DNA of 14,889 bases from an uncultured Oscillospiraceae bacterium (GTDB taxonomy: Bacteria; Bacillota; Clostridia; Oscillospirales; Oscillospiraceae), in the NCBI GenBank assembly GCA_910588105.1, contig CAJUQD010000060.1:1-14889 (forward strand). The letters are read 5' to 3'. The notes beneath the pieces were generated by a model that searched no databases, was not told the DNA's origin, and saw only the letters and a program-made list of their open reading frames with translations. Of the stretch, positions 1 through 6,471 are shown piece by piece. The number at the start of each line of letters is the position of its first letter. Within the stretch, counting starts at the first letter, position 1. The position numbers were made by a program, and so were the translations under genes.

Positions 1-2
1 TT

Positions 3-44
3 CTCACGTTTGCCCTCATTGCCATCCTCATTAGAAGATTTTAA
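3..44 (+). CDS. C-terminal end of an upstream membrane protein (partial)
   Basis: Reading from base 3, an open frame enters the window and stops at TAA 42-44. It encodes a hydrophobic stretch (LTFALIAILI) followed by RRF, the pattern of a last transmembrane helix with a positive cytoplasmic end. It is followed 40 bp later by a terminator in the same orientation, which supports a real gene ending here. Only 13 residues are visible, so the family cannot be named and a chance open frame is possible. Confidence 0.4.
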   Translation, partial: LTFALIAILIRRF

Positions 45-84
45 ACAGGCTCTGAGAAGCTGTTTGAAACCACATAAAATTTGG

Positions 85-116
85 AAGGAAAGCCCTCCTT
101 TGGGCTTTCCTTTTTT
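85..116 (+). terminator. Rho-independent terminator of the upstream gene
   Basis: An 11-bp stem (AAGGAAAGCCC at 85-95 with GGGCTTTCCTT at 102-112) encloses a 6-nt loop and runs into a T tract at 111-116. It separates the upstream gene from the proBA transcription unit. Confidence 0.85.
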
Positions 117-128
117 GCGCGCCCATGG

Positions 129-134
129 TATAAT
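129..134 (+). promoter_or_regulatory. Possible sigma-A -10 box for proBA
   Basis: A perfect TATAAT lies between the upstream terminator and the proBA leader. The hexamer 17 bp upstream (TTTCCT, 106-111) is a poor -35 and overlaps the terminator stem. If this is the promoter, the transcript would begin near 141 and contain the whole palindrome at 151-319. Confidence 0.35.
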
Positions 135-150
135 AAATCAGTTCATACAT

Positions 151-319
151 TTTAGGGCTTGTTTGAAAATTGTCAACGCGCCCAACCGGCGGGCCTTTTT
201 CCGCCAAGCCGCGTTGACTTGCCTTGAAATACACAAAGTATTTCTGCGCCAAATCGCCTTGCCCGGCGAAAAAATTCCTCGCCGCTGGGCATATTGCCAA
301 TTTTCAAACGGCGCCTAAA
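151..319. repeat. 169-bp imperfect palindrome (MITE-like or leader hairpin) before proB
   Basis: The arms begin TTTAGG (151-156) and GTTTGAAAATTG (161-172) and are mirrored by CAATTTTCAAAC (298-309) and CCTAAA (314-319). The axis lies at base 235, which is also the centre of the inner hairpin AAATAC (227-232) / GTATTT (238-243). GC-rich inner arms (GCGCCC near 179 against GGGCAT near 288) also pair partly. Both strands are open over most of it, giving spurious reading frames, one of which extends in frame into proB. No target-site duplication is visible. It could be a non-autonomous mobile repeat or a structured 5' leader. Confidence 0.7.
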
Positions 320-349
320 CGTGACTGGCGGCAGAGAGAGGAAACGGCT

Positions 350-1141
350 ATGAAAATCGTAGTGAAAGTGGGCACCTCCACCCTGGCACACCCCACCGGG
401 AGGCTGAATATCCGCCGGGTGGAGGGGCTGGTGAAGGTGCTGTCCGACCTGAAAAATGCGGGGCACAAACTGGTGCTGGTGTCCTCCGGGGCCATCGGCA
501 TGGGGGTGGGCAAGCTCAACCTGCCCGGCCGCCCGGCGGACATGCCCACCAAGCAGGCCGCCGCCGCCGTGGGCCAGTGCGAGCTGATGTACACCTACGA
601 CAAGCTGTTCGCCCAGTATAACCATACCGTGGCCCAGCTGCTGCTCACCGCGGAGGACGTGAACTACCCCACCCGGCGGCAGAACTTCGTCAACGCCGTG
701 AGCCGCCTGCTGGAGCTCAACGCCCTGCCTGTGGTCAACGAGAACGACGCGGTGGCCACCGACGAGGTGGGGGTGGCCACTACCATCGGGGAGAACGATA
801 CCCTGTCCGCCATTGTGGCCCAGTGCGTGGGGGCAGAGCTGCTGATCCTGCTCAGCGATATCGACGGGCTGTACACCGCCGACCCCCGCAGGGACGACCA
901 CGCCGCCCTCATCCCCGAGGTGCGGGAGATCACCCCCGAGCTGCGGGCGCTGGCGGGGAAGCCCGGCTCCGCCCTGGGCACGGGGGGGATGGCCACCAAG
1001 CTGAAGGCGGCGGAGATTGCCATGGCCTGTGGCTGCGACATGGTCATTGCCAACGGCCAGAAGCCGGAGCTTTTATACGATATCGTCACCGACGGGGCCC
1101 ACACCGGCACCCGCTTCATCGGAAGGAGGGAGGGCAGATGA
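350..1141 (+). CDS. proB: Glutamate 5-kinase, catalytic domain only
   Basis: This enzyme phosphorylates L-glutamate with ATP to gamma-glutamyl phosphate, the first step of cytoplasmic proline synthesis. The 263-residue product is an amino-acid-kinase fold. It opens with MKIVVKVGTSTL (phosphate-binding lysine and GTS), then has SSGAIGMG, NENDAV, the nucleotide-binding LLSDIDGLYTADPR and GTGGMATKLKAA. It ends soon after the kinase domain, so the C-terminal PUA domain of longer enzymes such as the 367-residue E. coli protein is absent. The ATG at 350 is chosen because AGAGG lies 8 bp before it and the family N-terminus starts there. An in-frame extension upstream only translates the palindrome. 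The stop overlaps the proA start (ATGA, 1138-1141), so the two are translationally coupled. Feedback by proline, typical of the family, cannot be judged here. Confidence 0.95.
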   Translation: MKIVVKVGTSTLAHPTGRLNIRRVEGLVKVLSDLKNAGHKLVLVSSGAIGMGVGKLNLPGRPADMPTKQAAAAVGQCELMYTYDKLFAQYNHTVAQLLLTAEDVNYPTRRQNFVNAVSRLLELNALPVVNENDAVATDEVGVATTIGENDTLSAIVAQCVGAELLILLSDIDGLYTADPRRDDHAALIPEVREITPELRALAGKPGSALGTGGMATKLKAAEIAMACGCDMVIANGQKPELLYDIVTDGAHTGTRFIGRREGR

Positions 1142-2394
1142 CCACCCGGGAGCTGCTCCGGCGGGCCAAGGGCGCAAAGGCCGCCATGGCCCTGGCGGAT
1201 ACGGAGATGAAAAACCGGGCGCTGCTGGCCATGGCGGACGCGCTGATAGACCATACCCAGCCCATCCTCACTGCCAATGGCCTGGATCTCATTGAGGCCA
1301 AGGGCACGGTGTCCAACGTGATGCTGGACCGGCTGGCCCTCAGTGAGGAGCGGATCTTCGGCATGGCCCAGGGGATGCGGGAGGTGACCGCCCTCCCCGA
1401 CCCGGTGGGGGCGGTGCTCAGAAGGGAGGAGCGGCCCAACGGCCTTGTCATCGAAAAGACCGCCGTCCCCATGGGGGTGGTGGCCATCATCTATGAGAGC
1501 CGCCCTAACGTCACCTCCGATGCGGCGGCGCTGACGCTGAAGGCCGGATCGGCCTGCGTGCTGCGCTGCGGCAAGGAGGCCCACCGCTCCGCCGCCGTCA
1601 TTGTGTCCGCCCTGCGGGAGGGGCTGGCCGCTGCGGGGCTGCCCCAGGACGCCCTGGGGCTGGTGCAGGACGTGTCCCGGCAGTCCGCGGTGGAGCTGAT
1701 GACCGCCTCTGGCCTGGTGGACCTGCTGATACCGAGGGGGGGCGCGGGGCTCATCCGGGCCTGCGTGGATAACGCCACGGTGCCCGTCATCGAAACGGGC
1801 ACCGGCATCTGCCATGTGTATGTGGACAGGGATGCGGACCTGGACATGGCGCTGAACATTCTGGAAAACGCCAAATGCTCCCGGCCCAGCGTCTGTAACG
1901 CGGCCGAGGTGTGCCTGGTGCACAAGGATATCGCCGGGGCCCTTCTGCCCCGGCTGAAGGAGCGCCTGGTGGATGGCCGGAAGGCCAGGGGCCTGCCCCC
2001 GGTGGAGCTGCGGCTGGACGGGGCCGCCGCGGCCTTCATCCCCGGAAGGGGAGCCGGGCCGGACGACTTCGACACCGAGTTTTTAGACTACATTTTGGCG
2101 GTGAAGGTGGTGGACGGCGTGGATGGGGCCGCCGCCCACATCGCCGCCCACTCCACCGGCCACTCCGAGGCCATTGTCACCGCCAATGAGGAGGCCGCCC
2201 GCCGCTTTACCGCCCTGGTGGATTCCGCCGCCGTGTACTGGAACGCCTCCACCAGGTTCACCGACGGGGGGGTGTTCGGCCTGGGCTGCGAGATGGGCAT
2301 ATCCACCCAGCGCCTCCACGCCCGGGGGCCCATGGGGCTGGCGGAGCTGTGTACCTATAAGTATGTGGTGCGGGGGGCGGGGCAGGTGCGCTGA
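1138..2394 (+). CDS. proA: Gamma-glutamyl phosphate reductase
   Basis: This enzyme reduces gamma-glutamyl phosphate with NADPH to glutamate-5-semialdehyde, which cyclises spontaneously to pyrroline-5-carboxylate, the second step of proline synthesis. The 418-residue length is normal for this branch of the aldehyde dehydrogenase superfamily. Visible landmarks are PMGVVAIIYESRPNVT (111-125), the cofactor-region LRCGKEA (142-148), LIPRGGAGLI (197-206), and the active-site cysteine in SVCNAAE (Cys253). The start at 1138 overlaps the proB stop by 4 bp and follows a purine-rich GGAAGGAGGGAGGGC within proB, so ProB and ProA are made together, as expected for a labile intermediate passed between them. 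No terminator is obvious between the stop and the parS-like site 13 bp downstream. Confidence 0.96.
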   Translation: MTTRELLRRAKGAKAAMALADTEMKNRALLAMADALIDHTQPILTANGLDLIEAKGTVSNVMLDRLALSEERIFGMAQGMREVTALPDPVGAVLRREERPNGLVIEKTAVPMGVVAIIYESRPNVTSDAAALTLKAGSACVLRCGKEAHRSAAVIVSALREGLAAAGLPQDALGLVQDVSRQSAVELMTASGLVDLLIPRGGAGLIRACVDNATVPVIETGTGICHVYVDRDADLDMALNILENAKCSRPSVCNAAEVCLVHKDIAGALLPRLKERLVDGRKARGLPPVELRLDGAAAAFIPGRGAGPDDFDTEFLDYILAVKVVDGVDGAAAHIAAHSTGHSEAIVTANEEAARRFTALVDSAAVYWNASTRFTDGGVFGLGCEMGISTQRLHARGPMGLAELCTYKYVVRGAGQVR

Positions 2395-2406
2395 CGGCTT
2401 GACTGG

Positions 2407-2422
2407 CGTTTCACGTGAAACG
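2407..2422. promoter_or_regulatory. parS-like ParB/Spo0J binding site
   Basis: A perfect 16-bp palindrome, CGTTTCACGTGAAACG, contains the entire 14-bp core GTTTCACGTGAAAC of the Bacillus parS consensus. Only the outermost pair is C/G instead of T/A. It sits in the 39-bp gap between convergent proA and the DUF6512 gene, a place free of coding constraint. By analogy it would load the ParB CTPase clamp for origin segregation and SMC recruitment. ParB sites in Firmicutes cluster around oriC, so this region is probably origin-proximal. Confidence 0.8.
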
Positions 2423-2433
2423 TTAGTTCGATA

Positions 2434-2958
2434 CTAAACCGGGATGGTGAGGAAGGTGCGCACCGCACCGCCCAGGTCGGCGAACAGCGCCGTGTCCGGC
2501 GGGAAAAAGGTGAACCACACGATGAGCCCGCCCAGCAGGGCGGTGAGGAGGAGGGCGGCCTTGTCCGTCCCCGGCCACTCGCACAGCGGCCACAGCGCCC
2601 GGGGCAGCAGGAAGCCCACCGCCAGCAGCACGAAGTACAGCGCCAGGTCTACGTACAGGCTTTCCCCCCGCAGGGTGATGTGGTACAGGTAGCCCACCCC
2701 CGCCAGAATGGCGCAGGAGACCGGCAGGCTCAGCAGCCAGGGGGTGCGGCCCATGCCGTTCCCGCCCCGGCCCAGCAGAAGCGCCGCCCCAAGCAGGGGA
2801 AAGTAGAGCAGCTTTACATGCTCCCACACGCTCTCCCGCACCGGGGAGACCAGGGCCGTTATGGGGTTGGGCAGCCAGGTGAATAGAAAGTGGAGCGCCG
2901 CGCCCAGGGCGGCGGCAATCAAATAGTAAAGCAACAATTTTATGGTCGATTTTTCCAT
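2434..2958 (-). CDS. DUF6512-like integral membrane protein
   Basis: The 174-residue product has about five hydrophobic segments, beginning KLLLYYLIAAALGAALHFLF. A motif follows the first helix, containing NPITALVSPVRESVWEHVKLL. In my recollection a 'vNESVWEHlKLlffP' signature marks DUF6512, a family of unknown function common in Clostridia. The start at 2958 is preferred over an in-frame ATG 120 bp upstream because AGGTG sits at the right distance and the extension has no membrane-protein character. It is a single gene convergent with proA, with tandem Spo0A boxes about 85-100 bp upstream of its start, so Spo0A control is possible. No function is proposed. Confidence 0.72.
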   Translation of the reverse strand: MEKSTIKLLLYYLIAAALGAALHFLFTWLPNPITALVSPVRESVWEHVKLLYFPLLGAALLLGRGGNGMGRTPWLLSLPVSCAILAGVGYLYHITLRGESLYVDLALYFVLLAVGFLLPRALWPLCEWPGTDKAALLLTALLGGLIVWFTFFPPDTALFADLGGAVRTFLTIPV

Positions 2959-3042
2959 AGTCACACCTCGCTTTTTTCTATAAAGTATGCGGCGCTTGGG
3001 GCAGACTATGTTTGTTCCCCGCTCCGCTTTTTTCGCGTGTTT

Positions 3043-3059
3043 TGTCGAATTTTGTCCAA
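3043..3059 (+). promoter_or_regulatory. Tandem Spo0A boxes between the DUF6512 gene and spoIVB
   Basis: TGTCGAA at 3043-3049 matches the Spo0A box exactly. TGTCCAA at 3053-3059 has one mismatch, and the two are 10 bp apart, one helical turn, as in known tandem Spo0A sites. They lie in the 311-bp gap 2959-3269 between divergent genes. Nothing else firm is seen in that gap: CATATTA at 3184-3190 resembles a sigma-F/G -10, but no fitting -35 precedes it. Confidence 0.5.
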
Positions 3060-3269
3060 TCAATGCCGGAGGGGCCAAGACCTTCCGGCATAAAGCGGGG
3101 ATGGCCCTGCGTTCCGGGCCCTGCCCTGCTTCCCCCTGTCAAACCCGCCTGACATTGCCACGGTGAAAATTTGTCCCCGCCGCCATATTAACAGGGCGGG
3201 CGTTACGGCGTCCATGGAAAGCATGTTCCACGGCCGCCGGAGCACCTGCCAGTTATGAAAAGGCGGTGA

Positions 3270-4319
3270 ATGGATTTGAATGAAGAAGCCAGACCATGTA
3301 TGGGGGCGTCCGCCGCGCGGTTTGTGGGGCTGCTGCTGGCGGCGGTGCTGGCCATGTGGCCGGCGGTGAGCGCGGCCCACGCCAGCGCACCCACGGTGAT
3401 CCCGGTGGGCAGGGCGGTGGGCATTAAGCTCTTTTCCGACGGCGTGGTGGTGGTGGGCACCTCGGACATTGCCACCCAAGAGGGCAGCGTCAACCCGGCC
3501 AAAGCCTGCGGGCTGAAGGAGGGGGATATTATCACCCACATCAACTCCACCGAGGTGGACACCATTGAGGAAGTATCCGCCCTGCTCCAGGAGCTGGAGG
3601 GGGAGGCCATGAGCATCCGGGCTATCCGGGACGACAAGCAGGTGCAGCTTACCGCCACGGCGGCGCTGTGCGCCGCCGACGGGGCGTATAAGCTGGGGGC
3701 CTGGATCAGGGATTCCATGGCGGGCATCGGTACGGTGACCTTCTACTGTCCGGACAGCGGGGCCTTCGGCGCATTGGGCCACGGCATCAACGATGTGGAC
3801 ACCGCGAAGCTCATGCCGCTGGACAGCGGCTCCATCCTGCCCGCCACTGTGGCGGGGGTGGAGAAGGGCAAGGCGGGCGACCCAGGCCAGCTCCAGGGGG
3901 TGTTTGACACGGATTCCACCCTGGGCCTGCTCAGCGCCAACACCGACGGAGGCGTGTTTGGCGTGATGGCAGACAGCGGCTGGGTGGAGGGCGCCCCGGT
4001 GGAGGCGGCGGTCCGGGACGAGGTGGAACCCGGGGAGGCCACCATTTTGTCCAATATTTCCGGCCAGCGGGTGGAGGAATACGCCATCCGAATTGAGAAG
4101 GTGTTTCCCCAGCGGGAGGACGACTGCCGGGACTACCTCCTGAAAGTCACTGACCCGCGGCTGCTGGAGGCCACCGGCGGCATTGTTCAGGGGATGAGCG
4201 GCAGCCCTATTTTGCAGAACGGGAAAATTGTGGGGGCGGTGACCCACGTGCTGGTGGACGACCCCACCAGCGGGTACGGCATCTGGGTGGGTCGGATGCT
4301 GCGGCAATGTGATAACTAA
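3270..4319 (+). CDS. spoIVB: SpoIVB serine peptidase (sporulation checkpoint)
   Basis: In Bacillus, SpoIVB is made in the forespore, crosses the inner forespore membrane and cleaves SpoIVFA, releasing activation of pro-sigma-K in the mother cell. Its role in Clostridia is less settled. The 349-residue product has an N-terminal signal/anchor helix (about 15-37), a PDZ domain (about 55-130, with GLKEGDIITHIN) and a C-terminal S55-type peptidase domain. The catalytic triad is visible: His171 in ALGHGIND, Asp295 in VTDP and Ser310 in GMSGSP; the Asp-Ser spacing of 15 equals that in B. subtilis. The protein is shorter than the 426-residue B. subtilis one, mainly before the PDZ domain. The start has AAGGCGG just upstream. 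Its position directly before spo0A is the conserved Firmicute order. Confidence 0.95.
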   Translation: MDLNEEARPCMGASAARFVGLLLAAVLAMWPAVSAAHASAPTVIPVGRAVGIKLFSDGVVVVGTSDIATQEGSVNPAKACGLKEGDIITHINSTEVDTIEEVSALLQELEGEAMSIRAIRDDKQVQLTATAALCAADGAYKLGAWIRDSMAGIGTVTFYCPDSGAFGALGHGINDVDTAKLMPLDSGSILPATVAGVEKGKAGDPGQLQGVFDTDSTLGLLSANTDGGVFGVMADSGWVEGAPVEAAVRDEVEPGEATILSNISGQRVEEYAIRIEKVFPQREDDCRDYLLKVTDPRLLEATGGIVQGMSGSPILQNGKIVGAVTHVLVDDPTSGYGIWVGRMLRQCDN

Positions 4320-4366
4320 TTGTAATTTCCTGTTTTTTGATTCTAAAAGTCGGGATGTGGCCGAAT

Positions 4367-4385
4367 TTTGACAAGAGATGTCGAA
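4367..4385 (+). promoter_or_regulatory. Spo0A boxes upstream of spo0A
   Basis: A perfect Spo0A box TGTCGAA (4379-4385) is paired with an inverted, one-mismatch copy TTTGACA (4367-4373), five bases apart. The pair lies about 30-50 bp upstream of the predicted -35 of spo0A, consistent with the autoregulation known for spo0A in Bacillus. Confidence 0.55.
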
Positions 4386-4415
4386 GAAAAATTTGAAAAA
4401 ATGTGAAAAACTTTC

Positions 4416-4444
4416 TTGCCATGTGGAAGATTCTGTGGTATTTT
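4416..4444 (+). promoter_or_regulatory. spo0A: Sigma-A-like promoter of spo0A
   Basis: TTGCCA (4416-4421) and TATTTT (4439-4444) are separated by exactly 17 bp, placing the start of transcription near 4451 and about 60 nt before the ATG. The match is five and four of six bases. A sigma-H promoter, as in B. subtilis, was sought and not convincingly found. Confidence 0.5.
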
Positions 4445-4513
4445 AAGAGCATGCCAAATCTTGGTAAAACAGGATGTTAAACACAGGTCACAGACCGGAA
4501 AGGAACAGGAGAC

Positions 4514-5272
4514 ATGGGCGACAAGAAGAGGATTGTGCTGGCGGATGCCGCGGAGGAATTTCGCCAAATGCTGGCGGATATGATCGGCGGGGAGGCGGAC
4601 CTGACAGTGTGTGCCCAGACGGGCAGCGGTGAGGAGCTGCTGGACCTGATTGCCCGCCACCGGCCCGACGTGGTGATTATGGATCTGATGCTGGCGGGCA
4701 TGGACGGGCTGGAGGTGCTGGAAGAGCTGGGGGAGGACCGACCGAAGGTGCTGGTGCTTTCCGCCTTCGGCGGGCCCGCGCTGGCCGGGCAGATCTCCCA
4801 GCGGGGCGGGAATTACTGTATGCTCAAGCCCTGCCGGGCGCAGTCGGTGATTGAGCGCGCCCGCCTGCTGTGCGATGCCCCGACGCTCCAGCTCCAGGAT
4901 GAGGGCGACGCCCGCGACATGGAGCGCCAGGTCACCGCCATCATCCATGAAATCGGTGTTCCCGCCCACATCAAGGGCTACCAGTACCTGCGGGAGGCCA
5001 TCGGCCTGGCAGTGGCGGACATGGAGATCATTAACGCCGTGACCAAGGTATTGTACCCGGCGGTGGCCAAGAAATTCGGCACCACCGCCAGCCGGGTGGA
5101 GCGGGCGATCCGCCACGCCATCGAGGTGGCCTGGGACCGGGGCGATTTGGAGACGCTGCAAAAATATTTCGGCTACACTGTGTCCAACGCCAAGGGCAAG
5201 CCCACCAACAGCGAATTCATCGCCATGATCGCCGACCGCATCTCCCTGGAGCGCAGCCGCAGGGTGGGCTGA
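4514..5272 (+). CDS. spo0A: Sporulation master response regulator Spo0A
   Basis: Spo0A, once phosphorylated, binds Spo0A boxes to switch on sporulation. The 252-residue product has a receiver domain (about 5-115) and the Spo0A C-terminal DNA-binding domain (about 130-248). The latter includes the strongly conserved GTTASRVERAIRHAIEVAW and the tail following GYTVSNAKGKPTNSEFIA. In the receiver the phospho-acceptor is Asp57 (VVIMDLML), the switch residue Ser83 and the lysine Lys105 (LKP). The acidic pair near the N-terminus reads LADAAEEF: Asp11 is followed by Ala12 where B. subtilis has a second Asp. The usual Pro after the phospho-site (MP-x-MDG) is Ala. A GGAAAGGA ribosome site lies 9 bp before the ATG. 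Own promoter, Spo0A boxes and terminator make it monocistronic. Confidence 0.97.
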   Translation: MGDKKRIVLADAAEEFRQMLADMIGGEADLTVCAQTGSGEELLDLIARHRPDVVIMDLMLAGMDGLEVLEELGEDRPKVLVLSAFGGPALAGQISQRGGNYCMLKPCRAQSVIERARLLCDAPTLQLQDEGDARDMERQVTAIIHEIGVPAHIKGYQYLREAIGLAVADMEIINAVTKVLYPAVAKKFGTTASRVERAIRHAIEVAWDRGDLETLQKYFGYTVSNAKGKPTNSEFIAMIADRISLERSRRVG

Positions 5273-5287
5273 ACGGACAAAATGGAA

Positions 5288-5322
5288 GGGCCGCCGTGCG
5301 TAAAGCACGGCGGCCCTTTTTT
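5288..5322 (+). terminator. Strong terminator of spo0A
   Basis: A perfect 12-bp GC-rich stem (GGGCCGCCGTGC at 5288-5299, GCACGGCGGCCC at 5305-5316) has a GTAAA loop and six T residues after it. It lies between convergent spo0A and luxS; the reverse orientation has only a weak T run, so termination of luxS there would be less efficient. Confidence 0.95.
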
Positions 5323-5328
5323 AAGCGG

Positions 5329-5799
5329 TCACAGCCTGAATTCATATTCCAGCTTGTCCACGGTCCAATCCTTGATGACCTGGGCGTAGTAGGCGCACTC
5401 CTTCCGGCACACCGCCACATCCAGGTTGCGGTAGTTGCCGCACTCGTAGGGGCTTTGGCCGGGCATCTCTTTGTCCCAGGCGGCGGCCTCGTTGAAAGCG
5501 CGCTTTAAAAGCTCCACAATGCCGTCCAGCGGGAGCTTTGCCTCATCGAACAGCACGTAGAAACCGGTCTGGCACCCCATGGGGCCGAAGTAGACCACCG
5601 CGTCCTTCTCGGGGCTGTTGCGCAGGATGGTGGCCACGATGTGCTCCAGGGAGTGGAGGGCGGAGTTGCTGAGCAGGTCGTCAGTGTTGGGGCGGCGGAA
5701 GCGCAGGTCCAGGGTGACCACCGTGCCGTCCCGCCGGGAGAGGTACATCCCGGGCTGGAGCCGGGTGTGGTCGATGGAAAAGCTGGCGATTCGTTCCAT
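5329..5799 (-). CDS. luxS: S-ribosylhomocysteine lyase LuxS
   Basis: LuxS splits S-ribosylhomocysteine into homocysteine and DPD, the precursor of the AI-2 signal, closing the detoxification of S-adenosylhomocysteine. The 156-residue product has the metal-binding HSLEH motif (His49, Glu52, His53), the catalytic cysteine in GPMGCQTGFY (Cys76) and the third metal ligand in ECGNYR (Cys120). All essential residues are therefore present. It is the last gene of pncB-mtnN-luxS. Its ribosome site AAAGGAG overlaps the mtnN stop, 8 bp before the ATG, so it is probably co-transcribed and coupled with mtnN, which supplies its substrate. No AI-2 receptor is in the window, so a signalling rather than recycling role is not shown. 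Confidence 0.96.
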   Translation of the reverse strand: MERIASFSIDHTRLQPGMYLSRRDGTVVTLDLRFRRPNTDDLLSNSALHSLEHIVATILRNSPEKDAVVYFGPMGCQTGFYVLFDEAKLPLDGIVELLKRAFNEAAAWDKEMPGQSPYECGNYRNLDVAVCRKECAYYAQVIKDWTVDKLEYEFRL

Positions 5800-5805
5800 A
5801 TTGAT

Positions 5806-6468
5806 TCACTCCTTTATGTCCATGGCCGCCGCCAGGGCGCGGTTGAGCGCGGCCACGGCGGCGGGCAGATTGGCTTGGTACTCCTCATATTGGGACGGGT
5901 GGAACAGGTGGTCGGACACCACCCGGACGCAGCGGAAGGGCACTGCGTTTCGTAGGCACACCTGGGCGATGGCCGCCGCCTCCATATCGCACACCAGCGC
6001 CCCGAATTCATCCCGGATACGGACGGCCCGGTCCAGATCCCGGCCAAACCAGTCCCCGCTGGCCGCCACGCCGGGGACGGCCTGGAACCCGGCGGCGGAC
6101 AGCCGCGCCAGGGTTTCTTCTGCTTTGGCACAGGGCAGCTCTACCCGCTCCAGCACCGGGACCAGCCCGGGGGGATCGCCGAACACGTCCAGGTCGTGCT
6201 GGACGCAGTGGGTGACCGCCACCGCCGTCCCGGCGGGCAGGTCGGTGAAGCAGCCGGACACCCCGGCGTTCCACACCCCGGAGAGGGAGAATCGGTCGAT
6301 GAGGTATTGTGCGGCCAGGGCGGCGTTCACCTTGCCCACGCCGCACACGCACACGATGAGATCTCCCGGCAGGCGGCGCAGGGTCAGCCCCGCGCCGTTG
6401 TCCACCGGCGTTCCCCCGTCAAAGGGGGGCGCAATCTCCTTGTGCATGGCGAATATAACCGCGCGCAT
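5806..6468 (-). CDS. mtnN: 5'-methylthioadenosine/S-adenosylhomocysteine nucleosidase
   Basis: This enzyme removes adenine from S-adenosylhomocysteine and methylthioadenosine, giving S-ribosylhomocysteine for LuxS. The 220-residue product fits the nucleoside phosphorylase/Pfs family. Visible are the N-terminal AMHKEI (Glu11, equivalent to the catalytic water-binding Glu), VCGVGKVNAA (41-50), the substrate-binding CDMEAAAIAQV with Glu163, and VVSDH with Asp186, the expected acid. The start lies only 3 bp after the pncB stop and lacks a good Shine-Dalgarno sequence, which suggests translation coupled to pncB. Together with luxS it forms the complete two-step SAH recycling route. Confidence 0.93.
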   Translation of the reverse strand: MRAVIFAMHKEIAPPFDGGTPVDNGAGLTLRRLPGDLIVCVCGVGKVNAALAAQYLIDRFSLSGVWNAGVSGCFTDLPAGTAVAVTHCVQHDLDVFGDPPGLVPVLERVELPCAKAEETLARLSAAGFQAVPGVAASGDWFGRDLDRAVRIRDEFGALVCDMEAAAIAQVCLRNAVPFRCVRVVSDHLFHPSQYEEYQANLPAAVAALNRALAAAMDIKE

Positions 6469-6471
6469 GGC

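Noticed and set aside
224..349. N-terminal extension of ProB by 42 residues
   Set aside because: It translates the palindrome, has no ribosome site, and the family N-terminus begins at 350.
3163..3190. Sigma-G promoter for spoIVB
   Set aside because: CATATTA fits the -10, but the only -35-like words are at the wrong spacing.
4330..4370. Sigma-H promoter for spo0A
   Set aside because: GCCGAATTT fits a sigma-H -10, but no AGGA-type -35 lies 11-12 bp upstream.
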